From: Combretum micranthum
Taxonomy: Eukaryota; Streptophyta; Magnoliopsida; Myrtales; Combretaceae
Direction: 5' to 3'
NCBI GenBank assembly: GCA_024138025.1
Contig: JAMXBD010000012.1
Location: forward strand, 2,914,001 to 2,978,000
Length of the DNA stretch: 64,000 bases
Both the position numbers and the translations under genes were made by a program. This document shows, one piece after another, positions 24,061 through 35,869 of the stretch; positions within the stretch are counted from its first letter, which is position 1, and each line of letters begins with the position of its first letter. Below the pieces are notes generated by a model that saw only the letters and a program-made list of their open reading frames with translations, ran no database searches and was not told the DNA's origin.

Positions 24061-26480
24061 TAGTGATAAGAGGATTGGCCAAAATGTGCACCATCAACAT
24101 CTATTCACTTGGGTCTTTTCCAGACCAAATCCTTAGATGAGGGTGATTCGAAGGAGCAATTCAATATTAAGGAGCCTCTCTAATAGACAGTTTTAAGGCT
24201 TTGGACAATTCTAATCGATCACATCTTTATTGACTTAGGAAACCTTGTATACTTACTCGACCCGGGCACGGCTTGTAGTGGTGTAGGTGATGATGAAACT
24301 AATGACAACCCTGTATATAATAATAATGATGAGCAGAATAACATGTGGGGCTAATTTTGTTATTTTGTACATATGTGAGTTTGTAATGATCTTGAAATTC
24401 TACATCTATAACATATAAATTTTGTTTGTAAACGATGGATTGTGACTTTGTCGATATGTTCATGTAAGATGCCGTTGTCTACCCCTAGTAATAGACTAGA
24501 GAAGTTCCCATTCAGACTTGTTTATCTATTTTCTATGTATATACATGATCGATATACTAATAGTTCCATTTCCTTTTGCATAAGGGTTCATTGCTTATTG
24601 GTTTCGATGATGGAGGGCTTGACTCTATTGGTCCTTCGACTTAGCTTACATAGGAGAAAGGGGTAAATGAGCTAAATCCAAAGGATAATGTCCTAGATAA
24701 TGTACCTGATGTCGTGGAGGAGGAAAACCCTGATGACCTTGCTGCTATGATTGTTAAGTAGGAGGAGACTACCCAAGCTACTGCTCAGGAAGAGGATGAT
24801 ATCATGCTTCGAGCAACATTAGGGCATTATTAGGTTAGAGTTCCTACTCTACCACGGGACATCAACTATATTGTTTCTAGAGGGTTTAGGCAATAATGCG
24901 TGGTCAACATTCCTACAGGTATATCATCACAACACTATTCGAAGGGTTATGGTAAGTCTGTTTTTTATCCGATGCATACTTATGTGAATTATGTAAACTT
25001 TACCTATGTATTAATGTAAAAAATTTGTTTTAATGTACAATAGAAGTTCTTAACCACTCGCCAACTGATTGGGCATCCAAAAATAGTAGGTTGTGTTGAA
25101 TTACTTAGCCAAAAAATCAGATAGCCACAACCATTGTATGCTGAAAAAATATATTAAGAAGAAGGATAGAAAAGAGAAAGTTGCAAGCCAATCATCATCG
25201 AGTTATGAATACATAGCAGAGAAGTAAAGGGAGTTTTACTACTTCATCGAGATAGATAAGAAGTACCAGGTATCTATGTTTTGTAAACGCTAATTAGCAT
25301 GCAGCTACTTATAATGTAGTGATGAAACACTTCGTTGTTTCTTTGTTTTGCAACATCGATCCAAGGTGAATATGGAAAATAGAAAGAAGCATAAGTCAAT
25401 GCACATGGGGGGACTAAGTCCATGATGTATCATGCATTGATCAAAATGAGTGACAGTGTCCATGTTCTACTTTATTTCACTATATCCACATAGTATATGA
25501 ATTTACATCTTACATTTATTGTTCTTTTTTTATGCTATATTTTAGAATTTCATGTCCATACAAGACTACTAGTATACATACATGAAGAAGGTTCATGGGC
25601 AGTCAATGGATCCGTGAGAGCTTGAGGAGTAACAAGATAATTATGTAAGAATATTCAATCATTATTTCTATGGTAATAGACAATAATCATTTCTTCATAT
25701 TACTAATACAACTACCGTTCCTTTGTTCCATTCCTGTGTAGATGAAAAAGAGGAGGGAGGAGAAGGACGCACGTGTTGCTACGACGGGCTAGGAGCCTAT
25801 GAGCAATGTTGCTATTATGGAGGAGGTCTTAGGCCATGGGTCTAGCTATCAGTGAGGCATGGGGTACAATGTGCCGATTGTAAAGGAGAGGCATGCTTAT
25901 TATGAGTAACCTCAGGAAGAGTCTATTGTGAGCTCAAATTATGATGCAAATTCAAAGAGATGGAGAGGATGCTTTAAATGTTCATGACTTGACCTCCGAT
26001 TCCATATTATGGGCAGTACCCATCATACCCTCAGTCTCTACTACTTATGGGTGGCCCTACTAGCGGCCCTGATCCAAGTTAGCCAAGTTATACTTTACAC
26101 CGTTTACATCAGTAGTTCCACCTCCATAGACATCCTATAGATATTATGGAATGTCAAGGTAACCATCTAATATGCTCATGTATCGACTTAACCTCCAACC
26201 AAACACTTAAGCAGCTTTGTACAATAGCAGGGCCATCTACGAGCATCAAGTTATGTGCCATTACCACTAGCAAAATTAGTTAGCTCATCTGCTTTATAGC
26301 AGCCTTTCTACGGCTCTTACCCATTTCCTAGCATAGCTCCACCACCAAGTATAGGATCATCCAGTTTGCTCCTCCATCATCATAGTAATAGTATCTGCCC
26401 CTTCTTATGATACTATCCGCCACCAGCTTCTACAATTTCTACTATTGCATCATAGACGACCTCGGGTATTGGATTGACTT
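24061..26480 (+). pseudogene. Relic of a CACTA/En-Spm-type element with a Transposase_24-like gene
   Basis: The best part is 25364-25440: SKVNMENRKKHKSMHMGG and, after a one-base frameshift, TKSMMYHALIK. This resembles the 'NRxKxKxxHTGGTKS' motif of plant transposase Ptta/Transposase_24. It is followed by a likely intron, then FMSIQ..YMKKVHGQSMDP (from about 25550) and, from 25741, MKKRREEKDARVATTG, EEVLGHGSSYQ and GMGYNVPIVKERHAYYE, in the order of that family (its C-terminal 'LGHxSGYxRGLG' motif). A Pro/Tyr-rich tail (PPIPYYGQYPSYPQ) lies near 25995-26040. Upstream, acidic frames at 24270-24355 and 24660-24830 may be exons of the same element, but I cannot prove this. Many stops and frameshifts make it non-functional. 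CACTA terminal repeats were not found. Confidence 0.55.
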
Positions 26481-26693
26481 AGGTCAAGTAGTGTTAAGTT
26501 CATAGACACTAGACTTGTTGGGTTTCAATTTGTTATTTTTTAGTTGTTTAAATTGTTGTTTTTTGTTAGACTTATACTTTCTATATCATTTCATTGATTT
26601 AAGACTCCAATTCATATTATTTCTTCTATGGTTAGATTATTTTTTCATTTTGATGTTGCCATCTTTTCATTAGTGACAATATATAAATTCAAA

Positions 26694-26988
26694 GGGTAAA
26701 GTACACCCGAAGGTTCTAATATTTAGGGGTAAGTTCATTTGAGATCTCAATATTTCGAGTGGTTCAGAAGAGGTCTCAACGTTGGGAAAAATGAGTCAAT
26801 TGAGGTCTTCACTAACATATGTTACAACGTGATGGATCTTTTGAGTTTTCATTAAATATTTTTCTTGTTGACACTTGTCAATGGGGACTTACTTCTCCAA
26901 ATATTGGGACCTCTTTTAAACCACTCGAAACGTTGAGATCTTGAATGAACTTATCCCAAATGCTAAGACCTACTGGTGTAAGTTACCC
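26694..26988. mobile_element. Non-autonomous DNA element (MITE) with long terminal inverted repeats
   Basis: The left arm starts GGGTAAAGTACACC and the right arm ends GGTGTAAGTTACCC. About the first and last 100 bases are imperfect inverted repeats: GTAAGTTCATTTGAGATCTC pairs with GAGATCTTGAATGAACTTAT, and TTTCGAGTGGTTCAGAAGAG pairs with CTCTTTTAAACCACTCGAAA. The element is 295 bp with no coding capacity. Flanks (TTCAAA and TAAACT) give no clear target duplication, so the superfamily is left open. Confidence 0.8.
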
Positions 26989-27249
26989 TAAACTTAAACG
27001 TGAACTAAATGTATGTCATAATGCAAAATATTTTGTATTAAAAATTAATATTACTATTTATTATAACTTCACAGGAAAAAATTGGCTCATTATTATTTAA
27101 TCATTAAAGTATTAAATAAGTAGTAAAATATATAATATATACTACGTATATAATACATTATAAAAGCAATATGTATAATATATGATATATAGTAATATCT
27201 ATACTATTAAAGCAAAATCATCCCCTTTGGTGTCTTTAATGTAAATATT

Positions 27250-27512
27250 TTTAATATAATGATTTTAACATATGGGCATAAAATATTTTCGTATACCTGA
27301 AATCATGAAACTTAAATAAGGTTTGAATATAATTAAATAAGAGTTGAATAGGCATAGTCTTTTCCTTTTTTAGCATACGGACGTAAAATATTTTTGGTAT
27401 TCTTGAAATCATAAAAATAAATAGGGTTTGAAAAGATATAGTCTTTTCCGCATATGAAATTAAATAGGGTTTGAATAGAATTAAATAGGGGTTAAATAGA
27501 TATAGTCTTTTC
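27250..27512. repeat. About 105-bp direct duplication with a repeated ATAGTCTTTTCC word
   Basis: The block ACATATGGGCATAAAATATT (27268) recurs as GCATACGGACGTAAAATATT (27373). The word ATAGTCTTTTC occurs at three places, each after a TTGAATAG/TTAAATAG-like string. The minus-strand open frame across it (27251-27532) reflects the repeat, not a gene. Confidence 0.6.
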
Positions 27513-27769
27513 ATTTTTTTTAGCCCAAACATGTATCTTTATATATTGTTCTAAAGCTCCGATACTATATTTATGCATGGTAGTTACTCAACATAGAGAA
27601 GTTACTTATGGAAAATACAATTGTATTTAAGATTTATAATTAAATTCCTAATTTCTAGGACTAATTAAAATTATCCTCTTCCAATATGTCAAAACGATAT
27701 ATCTATTTAATTTATATATGTTAGGTTGTTTTATTTACACACGCATCGCTAGTACGTCGTCTGCTTGTA

Positions 27770-28274
27770 TATTATATATATATATATTATATATATTACA
27801 CAATATATTTACTACATATATAGTAATATATATTATATATATTTCAAGGTGGCAAAAAAAATATTAGTTAAAGGGGCGATACTCGTTACCAATTAGAGAG
27901 GCGAGACACACCTCTCCATTTCCCTATATAACTTTGTGCTTCATTTGCTTGCACCCATGTTTTTACTCTCTCTTCAAATTTTCCTCTCTTTGCTCTTTTT
28001 CCCTACTCTCTCCAACATTTGCTCTTCTCCCTCCAATTTCCAATGCTAATTTTTTTGGCATCAATCAATTTTTTTTTCTTCTCATGTTAATTACATTCTT
28101 AAGCTATTTTTTTTCAGGTATTCAAGTAATTTGTAGTTATGGTATTTGTATATTTGCTTAACTTAAGGGTAGAGATTTTTTATATACTTTATATATTTAC
28201 ATTACATTTTCACAAACAATTAATATGACTAATTTTACAATAATGATTAACTTTATCATTTATGTAAAAATGTG

Positions 28275-28311
<37 letters not shown>

Positions 28312-28345
28312 TTTGTATAAAAAAAGTTCAATAATATAATATTAT
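27770..28345. repeat. Duplicated segment D, copy 1
   Basis: Matches 35870-36434 continued at 40895-40955. Shared marks are the TA-rich start, a GGTTAAAG/AGTTAAAG block, a short TATA-like motif with 'CTTTGTGCTTCATTTGC', the CT-rich text 'CTCTCTTCAAATTTTCCTCT', 'GGCATCAATCAATTTTTTTT', 'TTACATTTTCACAAAC' and 'AATTTGTATA-AAAAGTT-AATAATATAAT'. It contains an AC microsatellite where copy 2 has its LTR insertion. A TATA-like box followed by a CT-rich leader could be an old promoter, but no coding region follows. Confidence 0.65.
28279..28308. repeat. (AC)15 microsatellite
   Basis: Fifteen perfect AC units, expanded in copy 1 of segment D only. Confidence 0.95.
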
Positions 28346-28441
28346 CATTTAATACAAATTTTTTAAAAAAGGAAATATAATTAAATTTTTGAAATATAAA
28401 ATATATTTTTTAAAAAATCACATTTTTTTATGTCAAGATAT

Positions 28442-28460
28442 AGAGGCGAGTCTCGCCTCT
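28442..28460. repeat. Perfect palindrome AGAGGCGAG-T-CTCGCCTCT
   Basis: Nine-base arms around a single T. Half-sites and near-matches surround it: GAGGCGAGACACACCTC (27898), ACTCGCCT (28499) and GAGGCAAGTCTC (28523). Confidence 0.85.
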
Positions 28461-28853
28461 TTATCTAGCTTAGCAACTCAGATGAGATAAGAGGTGAAAC
28501 TCGCCTATTATTACTTTTTAGAGGCAAGTCTCTTCTCATTTTGTAGATATATGGGAATAAAGAGGCATTTCTTTAAGGCAAGTAGCTCATCTTAGTAGGC
28601 CAAAAGAGGCAATTTTTATGTTTACTGAGGTGAAAAATTTAATCCTTTTGTCTAATTATCACCATTTGTAAATATTATAAATGGGTGTGCAAGTATTGTT
28701 TTCCCTCATAAATGGGAAGGTAAAATATATTTATTATTTTAAAAAACTTAAGGCAAAACACACATATGCAAGTTTATGTGGATGCAAGAAAATAATGAGA
28801 AATTAATAACGCGTATATGCACCGGCATTAGTATGTTGTGTAATATATACAAG

Positions 28854-29555
28854 GTTGTCAAACTCGTGATTCTATATAGAATTGCCAAGGGGTTAGTAGA
28901 ATTGAAATGTAAAATCGAAACGTAGAAACGTAAGTTTCTACAATCTTTGCAAATAGCTTTGAAAAATTATAGAAATGTTTATAGAAGATGTAGAAAACTT
29001 AGAACACATAATGGATGTAAAAAAAAAAGTAATGAAATTAAGTTCTTTTTTTTTCATAATGACTCTTAATCCATGATATAACATATATATATATATATAT
29101 AAAAGTAAATAGAGTCACAATTAATTTATTTTCTATTATTTTGTTTGAAATAAGTGATACATTGAAGAAGAATCAAAATTTTCAACTTATTAAATGCTTA
29201 ATTACATAAATGAAATAAATAAGTTTTCTTGTGAATTTTACAGCTATAACTTGACTTGAATGAATTAAGGGTTTTCGGGAGGAAGGAAAACAGATAAAGA
29301 GAGTGTTTGGAAACCAAATAAAAACGACAACAAGAGAGATACATCATTTTAATTCCTAATTTTTTATAAGCTTGTAAATAGATAGTTGTATTTTTTATAT
29401 TTAAGGTTATATGACTCAAATAGGTAGAATTGACAAATTAGGTTGAAATCGTAAGATTATACCAAAAAACGATTCTACTCACGGGTCAACTTGGAAAAGT
29501 CTTCTAAAATCATAAACTCGTAGAATCATATGCGTAAAATCGTGATTTTGACAAC
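28854..29555. mobile_element. TIR element of about 0.7 kb with GTTGTCAAA ends
   Basis: The left end GTTGTCAAACTCGTGATTCT and the reverse complement of the right end, GTTGTCAAAATCACGATTTT, match over the first 20 bases with four differences. Beyond that, further GATTCTAC / GTAGAATC words pair inside both arms. No coding capacity. A clean target duplication is not visible. The ends resemble those of the element at 37956-38407. Confidence 0.7.
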
Positions 29556-30030
29556 TATAAATATATACATATATAATTTTTTTTGGTTGTGTATATTATT
29601 ATTGCTAACTTTTGTATTGTGTGTAATATTGATATTTTGGATACGATTAGTTACAATTATATTACTTAATAATATTGATACAAATTAATAAAATGGTACA
29701 TATTTATAGGATTTTAATAAATAATAAATTAATATTGATTTTTATTTTCAAAAAATCAATAAATTAAAATGGACAATAAAAATCCTCAATACACTAACTT
29801 TGAGTAAAATCGTTCCTAAACAATAAAGGCTTTAGTGGTATTAATTAATACTATTAGATATGATCTAGGGTTTGGCCTAAACATGATAGAGCGTGAAGAA
29901 TCAATATGTGAAACCAAATTACAGTGGAGTTGAATTATGATAGAACTGAATTGTTTCCATGATTGAGTTTGATTCAACCTAATTGAACCAAGTGAGTCAA
30001 TCTTTATTTGACAGCACTTGTACTAATAAA

Positions 30031-31450
30031 GCATATGAATATAACAAAATTATTACACATTAATATTTATATAAATCTCAGCCAAAAAAAAAAAGAATAT
30101 TTATATAAATCTATATACTAACATCATTGTTTGATTTAAAAAATATTACTCACAATTAATTAAGGCTTAACATCTTAATTCTATTAAATCTTTTTCCTAT
30201 GTGACTACACCGCCCAAATCATCTGGGTCAATTAGTCACCAATACACTCGCGGGAAAAGGATCAGATCGGGCAAATTTGCTTGTCCAAATTAAAAAAAAA
30301 AAAAAAAAAATTGTAGTGATATTTGCAGTGCAGTTTAGCTCATAGGATATAGCATCATGGCATTTGTTTATTTAAAAAAAAAAAAAAAGCAAGGAGTCTG
30401 GTCACTCTGATGTTATATATGATAGTAGGTAATAGTTATTTGTTAGGCAGAGCCGCTAATCTGTAGAACTTTGACAATATTAACAAGTCACGTGTTTGAG
30501 GGAGTAGTATATATGTATTGATAAAATCATGACATGTCCACAGTTTTTATAAAATTATATACGCTATTGTTACTGTTTGTCTTAAAAACATAGATAATTG
30601 TTTGTTATTTATCCAAACAAGCTCCCATCCCATGTAATGTTTACATGGCCAATTATCTTTTAAGTTTGTCGCTCAAAAACATTCAATTTATCCCATGATA
30701 ACGCCTGACATTGGTCCTTTGCGGTATTGCATGTAACGCAACAAATCCTAGTAATTTTCAAATGTAGGTAATCTTCAGTATAATTATTTGATTACTAAAA
30801 CCATGCAGAATAGCTAATATGTAGTTGAGCTTTTATGCTTTATTGGATAAAGAACTTTGGTTAATTTCAAATTTTTGAAAAGCACATGCAATAATCCTCC
30901 TTTTTTTTTTATGCTTTAGAATTATTGTTTATCTATGGTTCATAATTCCAGACTGCTTATAAGTACTTATATATCTTTATATATATATATATATATTTTT
31001 TTTTTTGTCCTAGCATAGGTCGCATTCATAGGATAACTTGTCACTTTTGTCTCCTTTTAGTCCGTTCATATTTGGGGTACCACACCATTTTGAGTGCTGA
31101 TTAATGGTTCAGAGAATGTGAAGATATATGAGCATATACACACTCAATTACTAATCCTCAAGTTTGAATATTTTGTGTCCAAAATCAAAGTGGAGTGTTA
31201 CCAAGTACAGCCTATTTCACTGCCAATATTGTACAATTTCTGGTGCTGGACAAATACATCAATTATGACGCCTACATAATTTACATTTAATGCAGACAAC
31301 AAATATGGTTTTGACAATGAAAAACCAAGGAAAAAAAAGCAACAACTGTAAATATTACCAAAAAACTATTAACCCAATATTGATAAATCCTTTAAAACTC
31401 TCTCACGTACATCTGTCCTCTTTTAAATTTTCAAAGTATAACACTTATCT
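30031..31450. repeat. Segmental duplication S, copy 1
   Basis: Collinear with 54133-55479, with many substitutions and small indels. Landmarks in order: ATATTTATATAAAT, 'CTATTAAATCTTTTTCCT', 'TTAGTCACCAATACACTCGC', 'GATATTTGCAGTGCAGTTTA', 'CCCATGATAACGCCTGACAT', 'ATTCCAGACTGC', 'GAGTGCTGATTAATGGTTCA' and 'GGTGCTGGACAAATACATCA'. The right end is cut exactly at the terminus of LTR B3. It contains frame 31094-31279, which has a counterpart in copy 2. I recognise no gene in it. Confidence 0.85.
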
Positions 31451-34400
31451 TGTCACGCCTCAAAATGATGTCAGGACGTAGCCAGCCTAACTGCAAATAA
31501 TACTTATGCATCATTGCAAGGCTATCCAAAAGAAAATTGTTTATTATGATTGTTTGCTATTCAAGTTTAACTTTTGAAATCATATACTTTTACAAACATT
31601 TTTCAAAAGCTACTCTTAATATATATACAACTCAGTACCAACCATTGGTACTTCAAAATATTTAGTATTTAGTTTCTCAAAACATAAAAGTAGATTAGAA
31701 TATTAAATTACAAACCAAGGCTTACACATGGACCCTTAACCAAGATTATAAGTTTAATAAACAAAACAAAGTCTCAGAAAAAACATAACATCGTATGTCT
31801 AAGTATTCTAGTTGTCCCATTCATCTAGTGACTCTTTAAAGTCCGTCCTATAACTCATATAATCATAAACATCATCATCATGATCATTGACACGTGAAAA
31901 AGGAGCAAAGGTGAGCCGGAGCCTAGTACGATAGTCACACAAACATATACAATATGAACACATATTCCTAATCTAATATAATGCAACATTTATTTAATTT
32001 TATCTGTAATAAAGGTGTAACAAAACGATATTGGAGCACTCACACTTTGAGGTCAAGCCACTGGGATTCTAGGGGTCCTAAGTAGTAGCAATTGCTCAGG
32101 GGGTTGATATAGGCAGTCTGAATACTTATATCTCTTATATAATCATATAAGTTAATAGCTTAATCTAGGGTTTATAGCCGTTACATATATCTACCACTAA
32201 GTCCATAATATAATAAGACTCAACTGGCCCCATAAGTCATGAGCCTTATTATATTACTTCTCACCAATCTAGGTAAATGTTACACTAATACCATTTGCCC
32301 TATCAGCTATCAATTGAGCCACCTCTATATATCATGAATGTGTAGGGATGACCTAAGTGCTTAATTACCATCTGGCATTGCCAAGCAAGATTGTCGCTCC
32401 CCAGATTAGATTAAACGACCAAGTAGAAACAACAAGCAAATATTAGATCGTCTTTAAGTATTCGTCATTGTGACTCAAAAAAGGGTCTAGTAAGATTGTC
32501 TTGAAGTTATTATATTATGTATACACTCGCAATATGGGAATCGCCTTACAATTCATAGATTGCAAGGCTCTACCTAATTATTTGCTTTACAAGTTTCAAT
32601 TTTATAAATATATATTGATAACTAAGGAAAATTCGATTTCCCATAGTTTACCGGAACTGCAAAGAGTCGGTATCCTCTACTAAACAATAAGATAGGATAT
32701 TAAACCTACATAATACAAATTCTTAAACAATTATACAATTATTCTAATTCATGTTCTAAGTTTATCTTACATAATACAAAAATCCCAAGCTTATATACTA
32801 ATCATTCAGTTTACATTCTAAGTTCATATTCCTATCTTCAAGGAATTTGTTGAAGAATAACTCTCTCCACACATTCCTAGCCTATTCCCAAAATGAATAA
32901 TTCCTACATAAGAAGAGTAGGGGTATGAGTAAAACCATAGCTTAGTAGCTTTGTTCCTTCTACTAATCACACAAGTTATCAAGCATTAAATTAAAATTCA
33001 CTAAACAAAAAATCTATCTACTCACAATATTAATGCACACACATGATGAATGCAAGCAACACTTCTATAGGGGTCCAGAGGAATAGACGATATAGATTTA
33101 CGCTATCTACACTTCAGTTGTTAAGATCGACCCCAACTCAAGCAACATTCATCCTTACTTAATGTTAGAGAATATGATAGGTAGACATCAACTCAAGTAA
33201 TATCTACCTTCACTCAATTTAGGTGACTAAAGATTTCAGCATCGTAGGCAACATCTACTGTTGCTCAAAGATGGTGATTATAATAGGTAAACCCTGACTC
33301 AGGCAACATCTACTATCAAAACATTACTCGAAAATGTTCTAAGTTTATGTCATAGACTGTCTCGGTAAAACTCATCAATTTCAAAAGACTAATCGAGCGA
33401 CTTGAGTCAACCAAGTCATGTTTCTTTATAATTACATTTCGAAAATAGTTTTAATTGCAAATCTAGGACATTTCCTACAAGAAGGGGGTTTCAATCATAT
33501 GCAACAAGTATATCCAATTAATTAAGCTGGTTGTTTAAAATTACCCTTCATTCACGCGATCATGCAAATGTAGCACTCGCAACAATCAATCATTCAACAG
33601 ACAAGTAATACAATCAACATAACGACATGCAGTAGCAAGCATAAGCAGATAGCTGATCATTAGAACTCCCTCACTTGAGCACAATTATCCACTTGGTATG
33701 ATCTTTCAAAACACTTTGGGTTTGAAATTAAGTTAGCACAATAAGCTCAACTTGGAATAACACTCAAAATGGTCCTAATGCTTTTATAATTCCTATAAAG
33801 ATAATAAACATACATTAATAAACATATAGCTATTATGTACTTAATTTACATAAGTTTGCTTTAGGAGCTTTATTCTTCCTATGTATATGTCGAATATACA
33901 TATATAGACTTATTTTTAAATTTTATTTACCAGATTCAAGGTAAGATTTAATACTTGAATTATATCATATTAAACTTTAAAATACTAATTCCTTTAAGTG
34001 AACCGAAACATATATATGTATATATGTAGTCATATTTTCTTAAGTTTAACTACTAGATTTACAGCTGAATCATTATTTACTCATCTAACATTTGGATTAC
34101 ATTAAGTTGTATTTTCAAAACCTTAATTCTTCTATAAGGATCGAAACTCATATATGTGTATATATGTAATTATATTTTCATGAGTTTAGCTACTAAATTC
34201 AAAGTTAAATGTCATTTGATAAATTAACACTTGAGTTATACTAAGTTGTATCCCAAAACTTTAATTTCCATATATAATCTAGAACATATATATATATATA
34301 TCTATATATCTATTCCTAGTTACTTGATCAAGTTTGATCACATAAATAACCTTCTTAATTCTTTATTAATTTAATTAAGTATCTTTTATCCAATTCAAAT

Positions 34401-34790
34401 ATGGATTCCCTATATTATTCATAGTCTAGTCTATCATATTACAATTATATTATTTCAAAGCCATTTATAAGTTAAGTTTACATTAATTTTAACTCAATCA
34501 AGTTGATTAGACTTAATAAATTAATTCAATTACTAAGTCATATTCAATTATCTTACTAGATCATTATCATATATCTTATAAGATCTTAATTAGTTTAGTT
34601 CATTTTAGCTCATTAAGATTCATTAAATTAATTTGAACCTAGTTTTATTAACTAAGTTCATTTTATACTTAAAAATATATATTAAGTCTAATTAGTTATT
34701 AAATCTATTAATTCACTTAACTCATTCCTATTTATACAAGTACTAACATATCATATTATCTATCATCTATCTATTTCATCTCATCTTTCT
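31451..34790 (-). mobile_element. LTR family B copy 3 (B3), truncated or mosaic
   Basis: It starts TGTCACGCCTC on plus, so the sense 3' end is GGCGTGACA. It follows B1 through the acidic-peptide region (31808-31885), the 'GGAGCACTCACAC' block (32035), the 'GCTCAGGGGGTTGATATAG' block (32094) and the 'TTTTAGCTCATTAAGATT' region (34600-34700). The B1 portion corresponding to U3 and the leader is missing. Part of it (about 32930-33760) looks more like family A and carries degenerate units built on CTCAAGCAACATTC / CTCAGGCAACATCTAC (33136-33320). This may be recombination between families or a separate insertion. No matching target duplication was found for TATCT at 31446. Confidence 0.6.
31808..31885 (-). 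CDS. Acidic C-terminal peptide exon in LTR B3 (fragment)
   Basis: The minus strand encodes DHDDDVYDYMSYR followed by TDFKESLDEWDN and a TAG stop: 25 residues, the same length and the same stop position as the peptide in B2, without a gap. Shared residues centre on Y..M.Y.TDF...LD. The two copies differ at many nucleotide positions, several of them silent (TAC/TAT, ACT/ACG, CTT/CTA), as expected if the peptide was once selected. No start codon, and an acceptor only weakly suggested, so it is annotated as an exon fragment. No known domain recognised. Confidence 0.4.
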   Translation of the reverse strand, partial: DHDDDVYDYMSYRTDFKESLDEWDN

Positions 34791-35869
34791 TTTTTTTTTC
34801 CCTATTGCAACGAGCCGATCACTCCCTTCATCACCCCTAAGGGGTGATGGTCGTCATGCCCTCTATAATGCCAATGATCAATTGCCGGAAGACCGCATAT
34901 GATCTTGCATTGTTTATGACTGTTCCTGTATAGCATATGGTTGATAACTAGCTTATGCTTAAGGTATTAATGAGAATATTGTACTTTCATCTCATTAAGT
35001 CATGGTTTAGTTGAATCCCAATAGATTGTTTTGCGGGTGACTCTATATGAGCGGGACGAAATAAGATTGGTGTGAACGAGAGTCATCTTACCTTAAGACA
35101 GTTATCATACACACTTGAAGAGTAAAGTTGGAAATATAGAATCCGGGCATATATTGTGAATAAGATCTCCTTGCCATTTAGATTTATATAAATGTATCTA
35201 TTTATTATTATTTGGTAGGGGATACCAATTCTTTGCGATCTCATCGATTAGTGGAAAGTTGGAATTCTTTAGTTATTTTTGTATATGAGATATATGTATC
35301 ATAATTATTAGCTTTAGTAATTAAATGTTAAATAGAGTCCTGTGACCTCTTAACACATTAGACGAATATCATGTGATAAGTGCACATGTGGCATGACATC
35401 TTTCGGTAATTCTTTCTAGCCTTATTCAGGGTCATTACACACCTAGATGTAAGCCAACTTCCCAATAGTTTATCTTTGCAGGTTCTTGAAAGCCAGGTAT
35501 GGGATAGGATGTGGGTGCATAGAGCATTGAGGATCAATTGTAACAAGATAGGTAGAGAATTAGGAATTCGGTAGGTCATTTCTAGTTGAAGAGATGAATT
35601 AAAGGAAAAAAAAACTAGAATTTTCTAGTTTACCTCATTTTATCTTTTGATAAGATGTCTAACCTTTGCAATCCTTATGGACTATGGAATTTTAGTATAC
35701 AAAACTATTTTTATAATAAGTTATACATTTGTATAATATAACGAGAGGAAAAATTAATTATAGTCTTGCAAGCTCTGACTTACAAAATCATTATCATATT
35801 ACGAGTGCACACGTGGTATGACAACCTTAGGGCAATTTTACCATGCTATTTAGGATCATGACAACAATA
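34791..35869 (+). mobile_element. LTR-like remnant with two similar 3' ends
   Basis: A block of about 60 bp ending in ACA occurs twice: 35379-35439 (from AGTGCACATGTGGCATGACA to GGGTCATTACA) and 35804-35863 (from AGTGCACACGTGGTATGACA to GGATCATGACA). Both ends look like plant Ty3/gypsy LTR 3' termini on the plus strand. No coding sequence or start terminus was found, so this is a tentative call. Confidence 0.4.
34829..34849. repeat. Perfect palindrome CATCACCCCT-A-AGGGGTGATG
   Basis: Ten-base arms with a single central A in otherwise unstructured DNA. It could form a GC-rich hairpin. No T-run follows on either strand, and no gene abuts it. Confidence 0.85.

Noticed and set aside
33136..33320. 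Tandem repeat of CTCAAGCAACATCTAC as a regulatory array
   Set aside because: Units are irregular and the segment resembles drifting LTR sequence; kept only as a note under LTR B3.
34829..34849. Palindrome as a transcription terminator
   Set aside because: No adjacent T-run and no gene; bacterial-type terminators are not expected here.
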